Virus record (IMG/VR): IMGVR_UViG_3300042447_000209
Coordinates: 1 to 24,657 of that record
Length of the DNA stretch: 24,657 nucleotides
Direction: 5' to 3' (one strand)
Origin: a virus
In this document: positions 16,439 through 23,219 of the stretch, one piece after another
Numbering within the stretch: position 1 is the first letter of the stretch
How the letters are laid out: each line of letters begins with the position of its first letter
Position numbers and translations under genes: made by a program
The notes under the pieces: generated by a model
Databases searched by the model: none
What the model saw: the letters and a program-made list of their open reading frames with translations, nothing else
What the model was told of the DNA's origin: nothing

Positions 16439-16459
16439 ATATCGTATCTGTGACGATAT
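16439..16459 (-). other. Inverted repeat at the predicted 5' end of the scaffold/capsid mRNA
   Basis: Perfect 7-base arms ATATCGT and ACGATAT with a 7-base loop start 7 bases after the TATTTATA motif at 16467-16474. A hairpin here would be at the very 5' end of the transcript and could protect it from decay. Confidence 0.45.
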
Positions 16460-16466
16460 ATTCGTA

Positions 16467-16474
16467 TATAAATA
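16467..16474 (-). promoter_or_regulatory. TATTTATA, late-promoter-like motif for scaffold and capsid genes
   Basis: Minus strand TGTATTTATATACG lies about 18 bases after the U-tract of the terminator at 16493-16519 and 94 bases before the scaffold ATG. It would give the longest leader (about 85-90 bases) in the window, carrying two inverted repeats. Confidence 0.57.
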
Positions 16475-16492
16475 CATATGAGTTACAAAAAC

Positions 16493-16519
16493 AAAAAAAC
16501 CCCGGCCTTTCGACCGAGG
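16493..16519 (-). terminator. Intrinsic terminator with GAAA tetraloop
   Basis: Minus strand CCTCGGTC-GAAA-GGCCGGGG forms an 8-bp stem (two G-T wobbles) closed by a GNRA tetraloop and followed by seven T (16499-16493). It lies 26 bases after the stop of the 40-residue gene and closes the unit that starts at 19702. Confidence 0.9.
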
Positions 16520-16545
16520 TGCCCAAGGTAGCGCCCGAGGGAGTT

Positions 16546-16668
16546 TTATTTAGCTTCTAACTTGCTTAAGATCTCGTTATTGGTCTGCATTCTTTTTTTG
16601 AATTTAACCTGAGATTTTCTACTTAAGGGCTTGAAAGCGGCTTGTCTTCTCTTGGCTGACTTTGCCAT
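16546..16668 (-). CDS. Very small basic protein (40 aa)
   Basis: The protein begins MAKSAKRRQAAFKPLSRKSQ and ends NNEILSKLEAK. Thirteen of 40 residues are Lys or Arg against two acidic ones. The ATG overlaps the stop of the 57-residue gene by one base (TAATG), and the gene is followed by a terminator, both signs of a real gene. It sits between the prohead protease and the acidic scaffold, so it may be an internal head or core peptide that binds DNA or scaffold. No family is recognised. Confidence 0.72.
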   Translation of the reverse strand: MAKSAKRRQAAFKPLSRKSQVKFKKRMQTNNEILSKLEAK

Positions 16669-16841
16669 TACTTTGCCTTACTTTCAGCAGTTGAAACTTT
16701 TCTGTATTCGGTAACAAGTTTTTTAATCTCTCCTAGATTCTTACGGGCTCTTGCTTTAGCGGCCTTAGTCTCTTTGTTGTGATTAGAAACGAATTCCTGG
16801 TACAGGGCATCAATTTTTTCGAATAACTCTTGTGATGTCAT
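16668..16841 (-). CDS. Small basic helical protein (57 aa)
   Basis: The protein begins MTSQELFEKIDALYQEFVSN and continues with a Lys/Arg/Ala-rich helix (KETKAAKARARKNLGEIKKL) ending TAESKAK. It is likely a single long amphipathic helix or coiled coil. It is coupled by a one-base TAATG overlap to the 40-residue gene. Context (between gp21-like and gp22-like genes) suggests a prohead core component. Function unknown. Confidence 0.72.
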   Translation of the reverse strand: MTSQELFEKIDALYQEFVSNHNKETKAAKARARKNLGEIKKLVTEYRKVSTAESKAK

Positions 16842-16874
16842 AACAAATATAATTAAAATTAGGGTTTGGGTTTA

Positions 16875-17171
16875 CTATAGGTTCATCGGACGACCCATAT
16901 CGTCAGTGACTCCTGTGATTTTCGTAACAGCTCTTACTGTTCTGTTTTTGAATTTGATTGTTACTGGTAGGGGGCTATTTTTTATGTACAGGTCAAACTT
17001 CTCGGCGCTAAGTTTAGTATAGGACTTTATTTTACCGTCTTCATCAAGTACCTCTACTTCGTAGATAATTTCTTCCTCACCGGTCGATTTAATATCATAT
17101 TCTAATAATTCCTTAGAATTATCAGTAAGCTTATTCTCTACTAAGAATTTTTTTAAATCAAAGTTTTCCAT
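16875..17171 (-). CDS. Uncharacterised protein after the prohead protease (98 aa)
   Basis: The N-terminus MENFDLKKFLVENKLT is a leader type I associate with several structural proteins of marine T4-like phages. The rest predicts a small beta domain (IIYEVEVLDEDGKIKSYTKL, then LPVTIKFKNRTVRAVTKITG). It lies 23 bases after the protease gene and 33 bases before the 57-residue gene, with a strongly A-rich leader. Context suggests a head-assembly role. No enzyme motif is seen. Confidence 0.75.
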   Translation of the reverse strand: MENFDLKKFLVENKLTDNSKELLEYDIKSTGEEEIIYEVEVLDEDGKIKSYTKLSAEKFDLYIKNSPLPVTIKFKNRTVRAVTKITGVTDDMGRPMNL

Positions 17172-17194
17172 CTTCTTTTACTTTTTTTTTAGTT

Positions 17195-17773
17195 TTATGC
17201 TCTTAAAATGTCTCCGATAATGTTATGAAGCTTGCTGTAGCGGTCTACAACTTGCTTTGTTTCATTTAAAGAGACGGGGTTTAGAAATGCTCCGTGTGTA
17301 GAAGGATTCGATACGAAATCCCAGCACACCAATTCAAAATCGTCTTTAACCATTAGGGTGTTCTCACCAATTGGCTGGACTGAACCTGTACCTCTAGAAG
17401 AGATACCGATTGTGTGTCCGCCTTTGATGATTTCTTTTACGATGTTACCGGCCGGGGTGTTGAGTAGCTCAACCTTACCCATTAGATCATCTCCATCCCA
17501 CCATAAATCCTTCACAACGTGTGAAGCATTCTTTAGTGATACAATTGGAGATTCTGGGTGATCTAGTTCACCGTATGCGTTACCTACTTTAACGAAAGCT
17601 TCCATGTACTTCTTAACCTCTCTATCGAGGATAGCTCTTTCGTAGATTCTTCCGTTTTGGTTCTTCTTTCCGGCTCTCTGCATAACACCTGTCACCTCAA
17701 AGATACCGGGTCTTTTGACGGACTCGGTGATCGTAGGACGGAAGGGGGTATATTCAATTAAGAGATTTGCCAT
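17195..17773 (-). CDS. gp21: Prohead protease, gp21-like (192 aa)
   Basis: A serine protease that matures the T4-type prohead by cutting scaffold and capsid proteins after (I/L)-x-E. Visible motifs are NGRIYERAIL (40-49), GELDHPESP (68-76) with likely catalytic His72, GISSRGTGSV (123-132) with the likely nucleophile Ser125 or Ser126, and FELVCWDFVSNPSTHGAF (146-163) with Asp152. The fold is related to herpesvirus assemblins. Length is close to T4 gp21 (212). It lies 2 bases after the 286-residue gene and upstream of scaffold and capsid genes, as in T4. Which serine and acid are catalytic is from the family pattern. Confidence 0.95.
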   Translation of the reverse strand: MANLLIEYTPFRPTITESVKRPGIFEVTGVMQRAGKKNQNGRIYERAILDREVKKYMEAFVKVGNAYGELDHPESPIVSLKNASHVVKDLWWDGDDLMGKVELLNTPAGNIVKEIIKGGHTIGISSRGTGSVQPIGENTLMVKDDFELVCWDFVSNPSTHGAFLNPVSLNETKQVVDRYSKLHNIIGDILRA

Positions 17774-17775
17774 GA

Positions 17776-18636
17776 TTATGATTCTAGAGTCTTCTTAATT
17801 AAAGCCTTTACTGCTTCTTTGAGCTGGGCTTCTTTCATTATGTCTTTGATGTCGTAAGTGCCGTCGTCTTTCTTTTTTGGATGGCTTGAAGCGAAATCTC
17901 TAGTATTGGTTCTGTTAGCTTCAAAATCATCTACATTAACGTCTTCTGCTCCTTCTTGGAAGTCAGGCTGACCTGCAATAGCATCCATTCGCTCTTGAGC
18001 TTCTTGATCGATGTAGTAGTTCTCTTTGTAGTCTTTGAAAGCAGCAATAAGCTCGTCTTTAGACATTTTCACATACGTCTCAGGCTCTTGCATTACCATA
18101 TCTCTGAATGCTTTACCTACATTGTTAGGCTCATCTGCTACTGCAGCAGCTACTTCCTTGTCTGAAAGTTCATCTCTTAGTCTTTCACGGTCTCTTAAGA
18201 AAGTATTTTGAGTGTCACCTTCTTGAAGCTTTGCTTTCTCCATTTTCTCACCCATCTCAGGCATGGTCTGGGCATTCTTATAATGAAGAGGATCTTTTGC
18301 TAGATTCTTAGCTGCTTTCTCTTTTGCTTTTGTGTACTCTTCTTCAGAAGGAGTTCCTTCGATGCCCTTAGCTTCTAGTTCAGCTCTGATGCCGTCATCT
18401 AAAAGGTCCGGGGCAATTAAATCGATAGGATCTACTTCTGGCTTTTTGTAGGCTGTTACTTCTTCTTTTTTAGCTTCAGCAATCATACCTCTGTTCTTGA
18501 GGATGGCTGTCATATCTTCAAAGCTGTTAAACTTAGAAACAACGTTAGGAAGCTGCATAACTGCATCTCTCCTAAATTGCTCTTTTGAGAAGTTTCCTTC
18601 TAGAACAGCATTATATTTTTCCTGTAGTGTTCTCAT
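17776..18636 (-). CDS. Charged helical head-assembly protein between portal and protease (286 aa)
   Basis: The N-terminal domain (MRTLQEKYNAVLEGNFSKEQ, MQLPNVVSKFNSFEDMTAIL) resembles a conserved uncharacterised protein located between portal and protease in marine T4-like phages. The rest is highly charged and largely helical (EEEYTKAKEKAAKNLAKDP, DRERLRDELSDKEVAAAV), with an acidic stretch (EGAEDVNVDDFEAN) and a helical C-terminus (KEAVKALIKKTLES). It overlaps the 72-residue gene by 4 bases. In T4 this position holds the core protein gp68, so a prohead-core role is plausible by position only. Confidence 0.78.
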   Translation of the reverse strand: MRTLQEKYNAVLEGNFSKEQFRRDAVMQLPNVVSKFNSFEDMTAILKNRGMIAEAKKEEVTAYKKPEVDPIDLIAPDLLDDGIRAELEAKGIEGTPSEEEYTKAKEKAAKNLAKDPLHYKNAQTMPEMGEKMEKAKLQEGDTQNTFLRDRERLRDELSDKEVAAAVADEPNNVGKAFRDMVMQEPETYVKMSKDELIAAFKDYKENYYIDQEAQERMDAIAGQPDFQEGAEDVNVDDFEANRTNTRDFASSHPKKKDDGTYDIKDIMKEAQLKEAVKALIKKTLES

Positions 18637-18851
18637 TTGAAATCAAACATTTTAGTGTGTGAGGGTCTCTTTGGTCTTTCTGCTTTAGTGTAACCAAAGC
18701 CCTTCATTGTCTTAACGGCTCTGTTGTCTTTTTTTCCTTTTGAAAAAGCGAAAGGAGTTGTGATAGGTGCAATAGCTCCTGTTACGTTCACCTCGTTGAG
18801 CTCCTGTTGAATGAGCTCTCTTAGTACTTCGATGAATTCGCTCTTTTTCAT
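18633..18851 (-). CDS. Small core-like protein (72 aa)
   Basis: An N-terminal amphipathic helix (KKSEFIEVLRELIQQELNEV) is followed by a basic, Gly/Lys/Pro-rich tail (FSKGKKDNRAVKTMKGFGYT) ending HTKMFDFK. It overlaps both neighbours by 4 bases (ATGA), so it is translated in a coupled row. Size and place match T4 gp67 (80 residues, prohead core), but the sequence alone does not show homology. Confidence 0.75.
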   Translation of the reverse strand: MKKSEFIEVLRELIQQELNEVNVTGAIAPITTPFAFSKGKKDNRAVKTMKGFGYTKAERPKRPSHTKMFDFK

Positions 18852-19702
18852 ATTGACTTTAACTCATTTACTAATTCGTAGTATTGCAACAAATTAACAA
18901 TATGATTATCGTCGATACGAGTCTTCTTATCTAAAGGTTTGATAATCTTATGTACTTCGTCAAGCTTGATTTTTACAATCTCGTCGTTTACTTTAGCCTT
19001 CAAAGTTTCAACTTCTTTAGAGATCTTCTCTAATTCTTCGTTGATCATATTTCTTAACTTAACCTGAGATTCAGAAGCTGTGATAAACTCTCTAAGGATT
19101 GCTTTCTGCTCAGGTAGGAAGTTTTCGTACTCGCCGTTAAACTTCTCAAGTAGAATTCTGTAGGTAAGGAGTCTTAAGTCCTTATCGTATTTTGCGTACT
19201 CTTCAATTAGTGCATCTTTTACGTCAACCTCATTTTGCTTCTTAGCAGTCAAGTGCTCTAGAATAGTAACTCTGTTATCGACGATGAACTTAGGATCAGC
19301 GAGATCTTCAGAGCTTTGAGTCTCCATCAAGCAGTACAGAGCAGCTAACGGCTTATAGTCCCGGACCTTCATAGAGAAGAACTCCTCTAGGTCGTAAGAC
19401 TCTTTAATCTCTTTGATAAGATCGTACTTCTGCTTCTTGATAGCAGTTCTATCTAACTTGTTAGAGATCTCGATGATAGTGGAGACGATGGTGTCGGCTT
19501 TGGGCTGGGATACTCCTTTGTTCTTAAGGATGTATTCGTAGAGTTTAAATTCTCTAACTAGCGATGTCTTTCCTGTGTAGAACTTCTTGAGTACCTTCAC
19601 TGCCGGGGAGTCTTTCCTCGATAGAGTATCGGCAGCGATCTGCTTTACCAATAGCTCAAAAATAAGGCCAGTGTTTTTATACTTTGAATGCTTAATTTTC
19701 AT
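18848..19702 (-). CDS. Conserved uncharacterised protein after portal (284 aa)
   Basis: An all-helical, Lys/Glu-rich protein starting MKIKHSKYKNTGLIFELLVK. This N-terminus recurs, as I remember it, in uncharacterised proteins next to the portal gene in marine T4-like phages. Predicted coiled coil at about residues 215-265 (EELEKISKEVETLKAKVNDE). There is no transmembrane segment, signal peptide or enzyme motif. It begins the long operon running to the terminator at 16493 and its own TATTTATA motif is 19 bases upstream. Context suggests prohead assembly or a portal-associated chaperone. Confidence 0.8.
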   Translation of the reverse strand: MKIKHSKYKNTGLIFELLVKQIAADTLSRKDSPAVKVLKKFYTGKTSLVREFKLYEYILKNKGVSQPKADTIVSTIIEISNKLDRTAIKKQKYDLIKEIKESYDLEEFFSMKVRDYKPLAALYCLMETQSSEDLADPKFIVDNRVTILEHLTAKKQNEVDVKDALIEEYAKYDKDLRLLTYRILLEKFNGEYENFLPEQKAILREFITASESQVKLRNMINEELEKISKEVETLKAKVNDEIVKIKLDEVHKIIKPLDKKTRIDDNHIVNLLQYYELVNELKSI

Positions 19703-19721
19703 GAGTATGTAATTCTACTAA

Positions 19722-19729
19722 TATAAATA
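19722..19729 (-). promoter_or_regulatory. TATTTATA, late-promoter-like motif
   Basis: Minus strand CATATATTTATATTAG begins 4 bases after the portal stop codon (19736-19734) and lies 19 bases before the ATG at 19702. It would head the core/protease operon. Confidence 0.52.
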
Positions 19730-19733
19730 TATG

Positions 19734-21611
19734 TTACTTATCTAAATCCTTAATATTGCTTTCATCCAGTAGTGTGCTGGATTCTGCAGTATGGTCCTGT
19801 TCAAAGATTAGCTTTTTACGCTCTTTGAATAGATCCTGATTTTGATAGAACACTGCTCTAGTAGCGAGACTGCCTTCCTTCAGTTTGTCATTCTGAGATT
19901 CGTAGCCTCCTTTCATATCATGTTGTCCAAGTCTGTCTCTGCCTAACGGATCTTCTTGAGTTCCGTAGATAGAGATATTGGTTCTAGGGCGACCTTCCGG
20001 GTTAGGCTCACCTACTAGTTCATCGTAACCAACAGGTACTTTTTGTGAATCTGATCCTCTTCTACCGTACATCGAAGCAAGGTCGTGAGGAGTTCCGTAA
20101 GATATACCTGATTTAGCTGGGTCATTGCCTTCGTTCTCAATTTGAGTTGCACGGAAGGTTCTCTTACTATCTTCTCTGATAAGATCGCGCATTTCGTTGT
20201 ACTGATCTTCAGATAGGTTAAAGATGTTTTCGTAGATGTAGTCAGAAGAGAATAACTTACTGTCCATCATCTGGCTTGCTAGGTCGATCTTCTCTTTTAG
20301 AAGGGCAACTTTCTCCTGTTCGTAAATGATAGAAGGAGTTGTAAGCTTAAGTTCAAAGTTTGTTAAGCTTTCACCCTTGTAGCCCTGGGTGTATAAGTGA
20401 ATAAGAGCAATCTTAGTAAGCTCTGATTCGATGATGCGCTGGATTCTTTCGATTGTTCTTGCAAAACGAATATCTTCTGCAGCTAGAGTTGCTTTACCTT
20501 GAAGATCTCCTTCGTATCCAAAGTACGCTTTAGGTACTTTAAGGGCAGCAAACATTTTATCTCTTAAGTAAGCGACGTCGTTGGTGCCGTCGTACTCAAG
20601 TCCTTTAGTTGTTTCGATTCTAGTTGAAGTATCTCCTCCACGAACAGGGATGTAGAAGTCCTCGATCATGTTCTGCATATTGAAACGCAGGTTGTATTGA
20701 CCGGTTTGAGGATCTACATAAGGAGTTTTCTTCATCTGGTTGATAGTCTTCTGCATGAACTGCTCAACCTCGTTTGGTGGTACGTTACCAACGTTGACAT
20801 AGAAAGTTCTCTTCTCAGGAGCTCTCATGATGCGGTGAATCAGCATCGCATCTTCCATTAGTATCAACTGCTTGTATACTTTTCTAGCAGGCTCTAGGTA
20901 AGAACGTCCGTAAGGAAGGAAGTTAGTATCAGATAAAAGACGGAAGTGTGCTACTTCGTAGTTATCTAGCTGAATTACTTTATCCTTATGTCTAGGAATG
21001 TAGTTAGGATCGGTAGATGAAGCGATTCCATCTGGGTCGATGGTAAAGGTTACCTTAGCAGGAGCGTTAGGATCCTGACTCTCATGGCGTACCATACTGT
21101 AGACTGTATACGGCAGTACGTTGTAAACACCGAATGTTTCTGCAATCTCTAGCTTAAGGAAGAAATCACCATACTTACACATATTACGAGTCCAAGACCA
21201 AAGATTGAACTCGATATTAAGTACGTCGTAAAATAAGTTATTTAAGATCTTCTTAATGTTCTCGTCCGATGTCTTAACTGTAAGTACATCCCCCATATCA
21301 TTTCTCAGGGTAGCTTCGTCGGCTAGGATATCAAGTGCTGAAGCGATGATTGGATCAGAGTCCATTGCTTCGTAATCCGAGTAAAGTTGAATCCTTAACG
21401 TCTGGTAGTTAAGGTTCGGATTAAAAATGTTCTTATTATTGTAGATGTAAAGACGAGAGAAACGGTCAACCAACGAGTTAGTCTCGTATCGACCGGTGCT
21501 CTGAATGTGGTTTACGTCTGCTATCTTGAGCTGATTACCGCCAACGTTGCGAATAACTACGTCGGTAGAGAAAAGTCTCTGTAATCTACTAAATAATGAA
21601 GTATCAGCCAT
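19734..21611 (-). CDS. gp20: Portal protein, gp20-like (625 aa)
   Basis: The dodecameric portal at the unique head vertex, through which DNA enters and leaves and on which the prohead starts. Typical gp20 segments include DYEAMDSDPIIASALDILAD, LWSWTRNMCKYGDFFLKLEI, LPYGRSYLEPARKVYKQL, LIHRIMRAPEKRTFYVNVGN, TPYVDPQTGQYNLRF and MIEDFYIPVRGGDTSTRIET. At 625 residues it is about 100 longer than T4 gp20 (524); the surplus is a charged C-terminal tail from about residue 515 (YGTPHDLASMYGRRGSD onward). It lies 27 bases after the terminase gene with no sheath or tube gene between. The start has no Shine-Dalgarno sequence. Confidence 0.96.
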   Translation of the reverse strand: MADTSLFSRLQRLFSTDVVIRNVGGNQLKIADVNHIQSTGRYETNSLVDRFSRLYIYNNKNIFNPNLNYQTLRIQLYSDYEAMDSDPIIASALDILADEATLRNDMGDVLTVKTSDENIKKILNNLFYDVLNIEFNLWSWTRNMCKYGDFFLKLEIAETFGVYNVLPYTVYSMVRHESQDPNAPAKVTFTIDPDGIASSTDPNYIPRHKDKVIQLDNYEVAHFRLLSDTNFLPYGRSYLEPARKVYKQLILMEDAMLIHRIMRAPEKRTFYVNVGNVPPNEVEQFMQKTINQMKKTPYVDPQTGQYNLRFNMQNMIEDFYIPVRGGDTSTRIETTKGLEYDGTNDVAYLRDKMFAALKVPKAYFGYEGDLQGKATLAAEDIRFARTIERIQRIIESELTKIALIHLYTQGYKGESLTNFELKLTTPSIIYEQEKVALLKEKIDLASQMMDSKLFSSDYIYENIFNLSEDQYNEMRDLIREDSKRTFRATQIENEGNDPAKSGISYGTPHDLASMYGRRGSDSQKVPVGYDELVGEPNPEGRPRTNISIYGTQEDPLGRDRLGQHDMKGGYESQNDKLKEGSLATRAVFYQNQDLFKERKKLIFEQDHTAESSTLLDESNIKDLDK

Positions 21612-21627
21612 GTAAAAGCAGTTTAAA

Positions 21628-21635
21628 TATAAATA
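21628..21635 (-). promoter_or_regulatory. TATTTATA, late-promoter-like motif
   Basis: Minus strand GACTATTTATATTTAAAC begins 3 bases after the terminase stop codon (21641-21639) and lies 16 bases before the portal ATG. Confidence 0.52.
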
Positions 21636-21638
21636 GTC

Positions 21639-23219
21639 CTAGCGGAGTAACCAAGAGATGTCCTCTTTTCCGTACGGAGTATCCATAATATACGGGTTAT
21701 TTTGCATATTTCCAACATTATACACGGGAGCCTGACGATTATTTAGACTAGAAAACGAAGATAGCTGTGCTCTAGCCAGGTCCATACCCTGTTGTCTTAG
21801 TCTTAGAGCTGTATCTCTAACGTATAATGAGGTAGCGAAAGCTATAATAAGATCATCGTTGTAGCCATTCTGTGCTTGAGCCTTTCCATTCTTCCAAACA
21901 AATACTCTCATCTCTTCCAGCAACCTTTTTGACTGAATGGTTACTGATTTATCTCGGATATATTCCATCATCTTGGCGATAACCAGGGGACGAGTCTTCA
22001 TAGACATGGTAAAGCCAGGTACTAGATTACCCCGCTCATACTTTGTCATATAACTCTCAACCGTATCCTGGTCTGATCTGGATGAATAATAAAGGTTTGG
22101 ATATTCTCTTTCTAGGATCTGCTCGATTGTAGCCCATCCCATTGAAGCATTTTCTACTACTAGTAGGGCGTTGTTGTATTCTGAGGCTATTCCTACTAAA
22201 ATGTTACCGAAATCCCTAGGAGATACCTTGCTTCTATACTCTCCGATTTGCGTAGCCCCTTCAACGTCCATGATATGGAAGGTAGAGTAGTCGGCTCCGT
22301 CCCCTCTTGCTACGTCAGCCACAACCATGTATGACTTTGTATAGTCGGGATATTCCCAGATCCATAAGTTGCTATCAACTCCTCTTTTTTCGCTAGGGTC
22401 CTTCTGGTAAGTCTGTTCGTAGAATGAAAGATATTCAGGCTCAAATACTGTCTCACCGGATGCAAGGAAGTCACAGTCACATTCCTGTGCTGCCATTCTA
22501 GGCCCTAGGTCAGCATCCTGCTGATCTCTCCAGGCTTGGGTTCTTTCCGGGTGAACGGTCCAAGGTAGCTTAACAGGTATAAAAGAATTCTCTCTTGTTT
22601 CTGCTTTTACCCAGGTTTGATGGAACCAGTTACCTACACCGTTAGGAGTAGATAGTGCCATACACTGACCTCCTGTTGCTAGGGTTTGTTGGGCTGCTGC
22701 GAACGTCTCGTCGATGTTCTCAATGAATGCAGCTTCATCAATTAAAAGCAGAGATACAGCTTCCGATCGAGCAGCATCTGAATTAGATGATTTAGCTGAG
22801 ATCCTTGACCCGTTGGTGAGACGTAGGGATAGTTTGTTCTTTTCTACTGATTTTAGTCTCAGCCAGCTTGGTAGCTGATCGTACATAAACTGTACTTTAG
22901 TTACTAGATTTCTAGCAGTAGATTGGGTGGTTGCAAGCGCAAGGACGTTCTTGTCTTTGTGAAACAGCATCAACCACAGAGCATACCCTGATGCTAGGGT
23001 TGAGATACCAAGCTGTCTAGATTTTAGCGTAATCAGGAACTGATTATCTCTAAAAAGGTGTAAAACCTTATCCTGGAATGGGTAGAGATTGAATAGGATT
23101 CTACCTCGGGTAGGGTGCTGAATATAACAATATTTACGCATGAAGTATGCCGGGTCTTGGGCACACTTTGCGTATTCTTGAATTACTAGCTGTTTGACAT
23201 TTACTGGTTGTTCACTCAT
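21639..23219 (-). CDS. gp17: Large terminase subunit, gp17-like (526 aa)
   Basis: The DNA-packaging motor: an N-terminal ATPase and a C-terminal nuclease. Residues 66-74 (KSRQLGIST) form a Walker A variant with isoleucine where T4 has lysine (SRQLGKTT); Lys66 may take over, as in other terminases with an upstream lysine. Walker B is LLLIDEAAF (157-165), and the coupling motif is STPNG (190-194). Nuclease acidic residues are Asp302 in VVADVARGDGADYSTF, Glu356 in LLVVENASMG and Asp455/Asp456 in NGYNDDLIIAF. Its ATG overlaps the upstream 139-residue gene by 4 bases. No small terminase gene is visible in the window. Confidence 0.97.
   Translation of the reverse strand: MSEQPVNVKQLVIQEYAKCAQDPAYFMRKYCYIQHPTRGRILFNLYPFQDKVLHLFRDNQFLITLKSRQLGISTLASGYALWLMLFHKDKNVLALATTQSTARNLVTKVQFMYDQLPSWLRLKSVEKNKLSLRLTNGSRISAKSSNSDAARSEAVSLLLIDEAAFIENIDETFAAAQQTLATGGQCMALSTPNGVGNWFHQTWVKAETRENSFIPVKLPWTVHPERTQAWRDQQDADLGPRMAAQECDCDFLASGETVFEPEYLSFYEQTYQKDPSEKRGVDSNLWIWEYPDYTKSYMVVADVARGDGADYSTFHIMDVEGATQIGEYRSKVSPRDFGNILVGIASEYNNALLVVENASMGWATIEQILEREYPNLYYSSRSDQDTVESYMTKYERGNLVPGFTMSMKTRPLVIAKMMEYIRDKSVTIQSKRLLEEMRVFVWKNGKAQAQNGYNDDLIIAFATSLYVRDTALRLRQQGMDLARAQLSSFSSLNNRQAPVYNVGNMQNNPYIMDTPYGKEDISWLLR

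Noticed and set aside
16844-16851. TATATTTG matching the Bacteroidota -7 element (TAnnTTTG)
   Set aside because: It ends 2 bases before the ATG at 16841 and no -33 element is visible, so it cannot serve that gene as a normal promoter.
4988-21635. Reading TATAAATA on the plus strand as T4 late promoters
   Set aside because: All genes are on the minus strand, so plus-strand transcripts would be antisense. Three copies follow a minus-strand terminator and precede a minus-strand gene, which fits the opposite orientation better.
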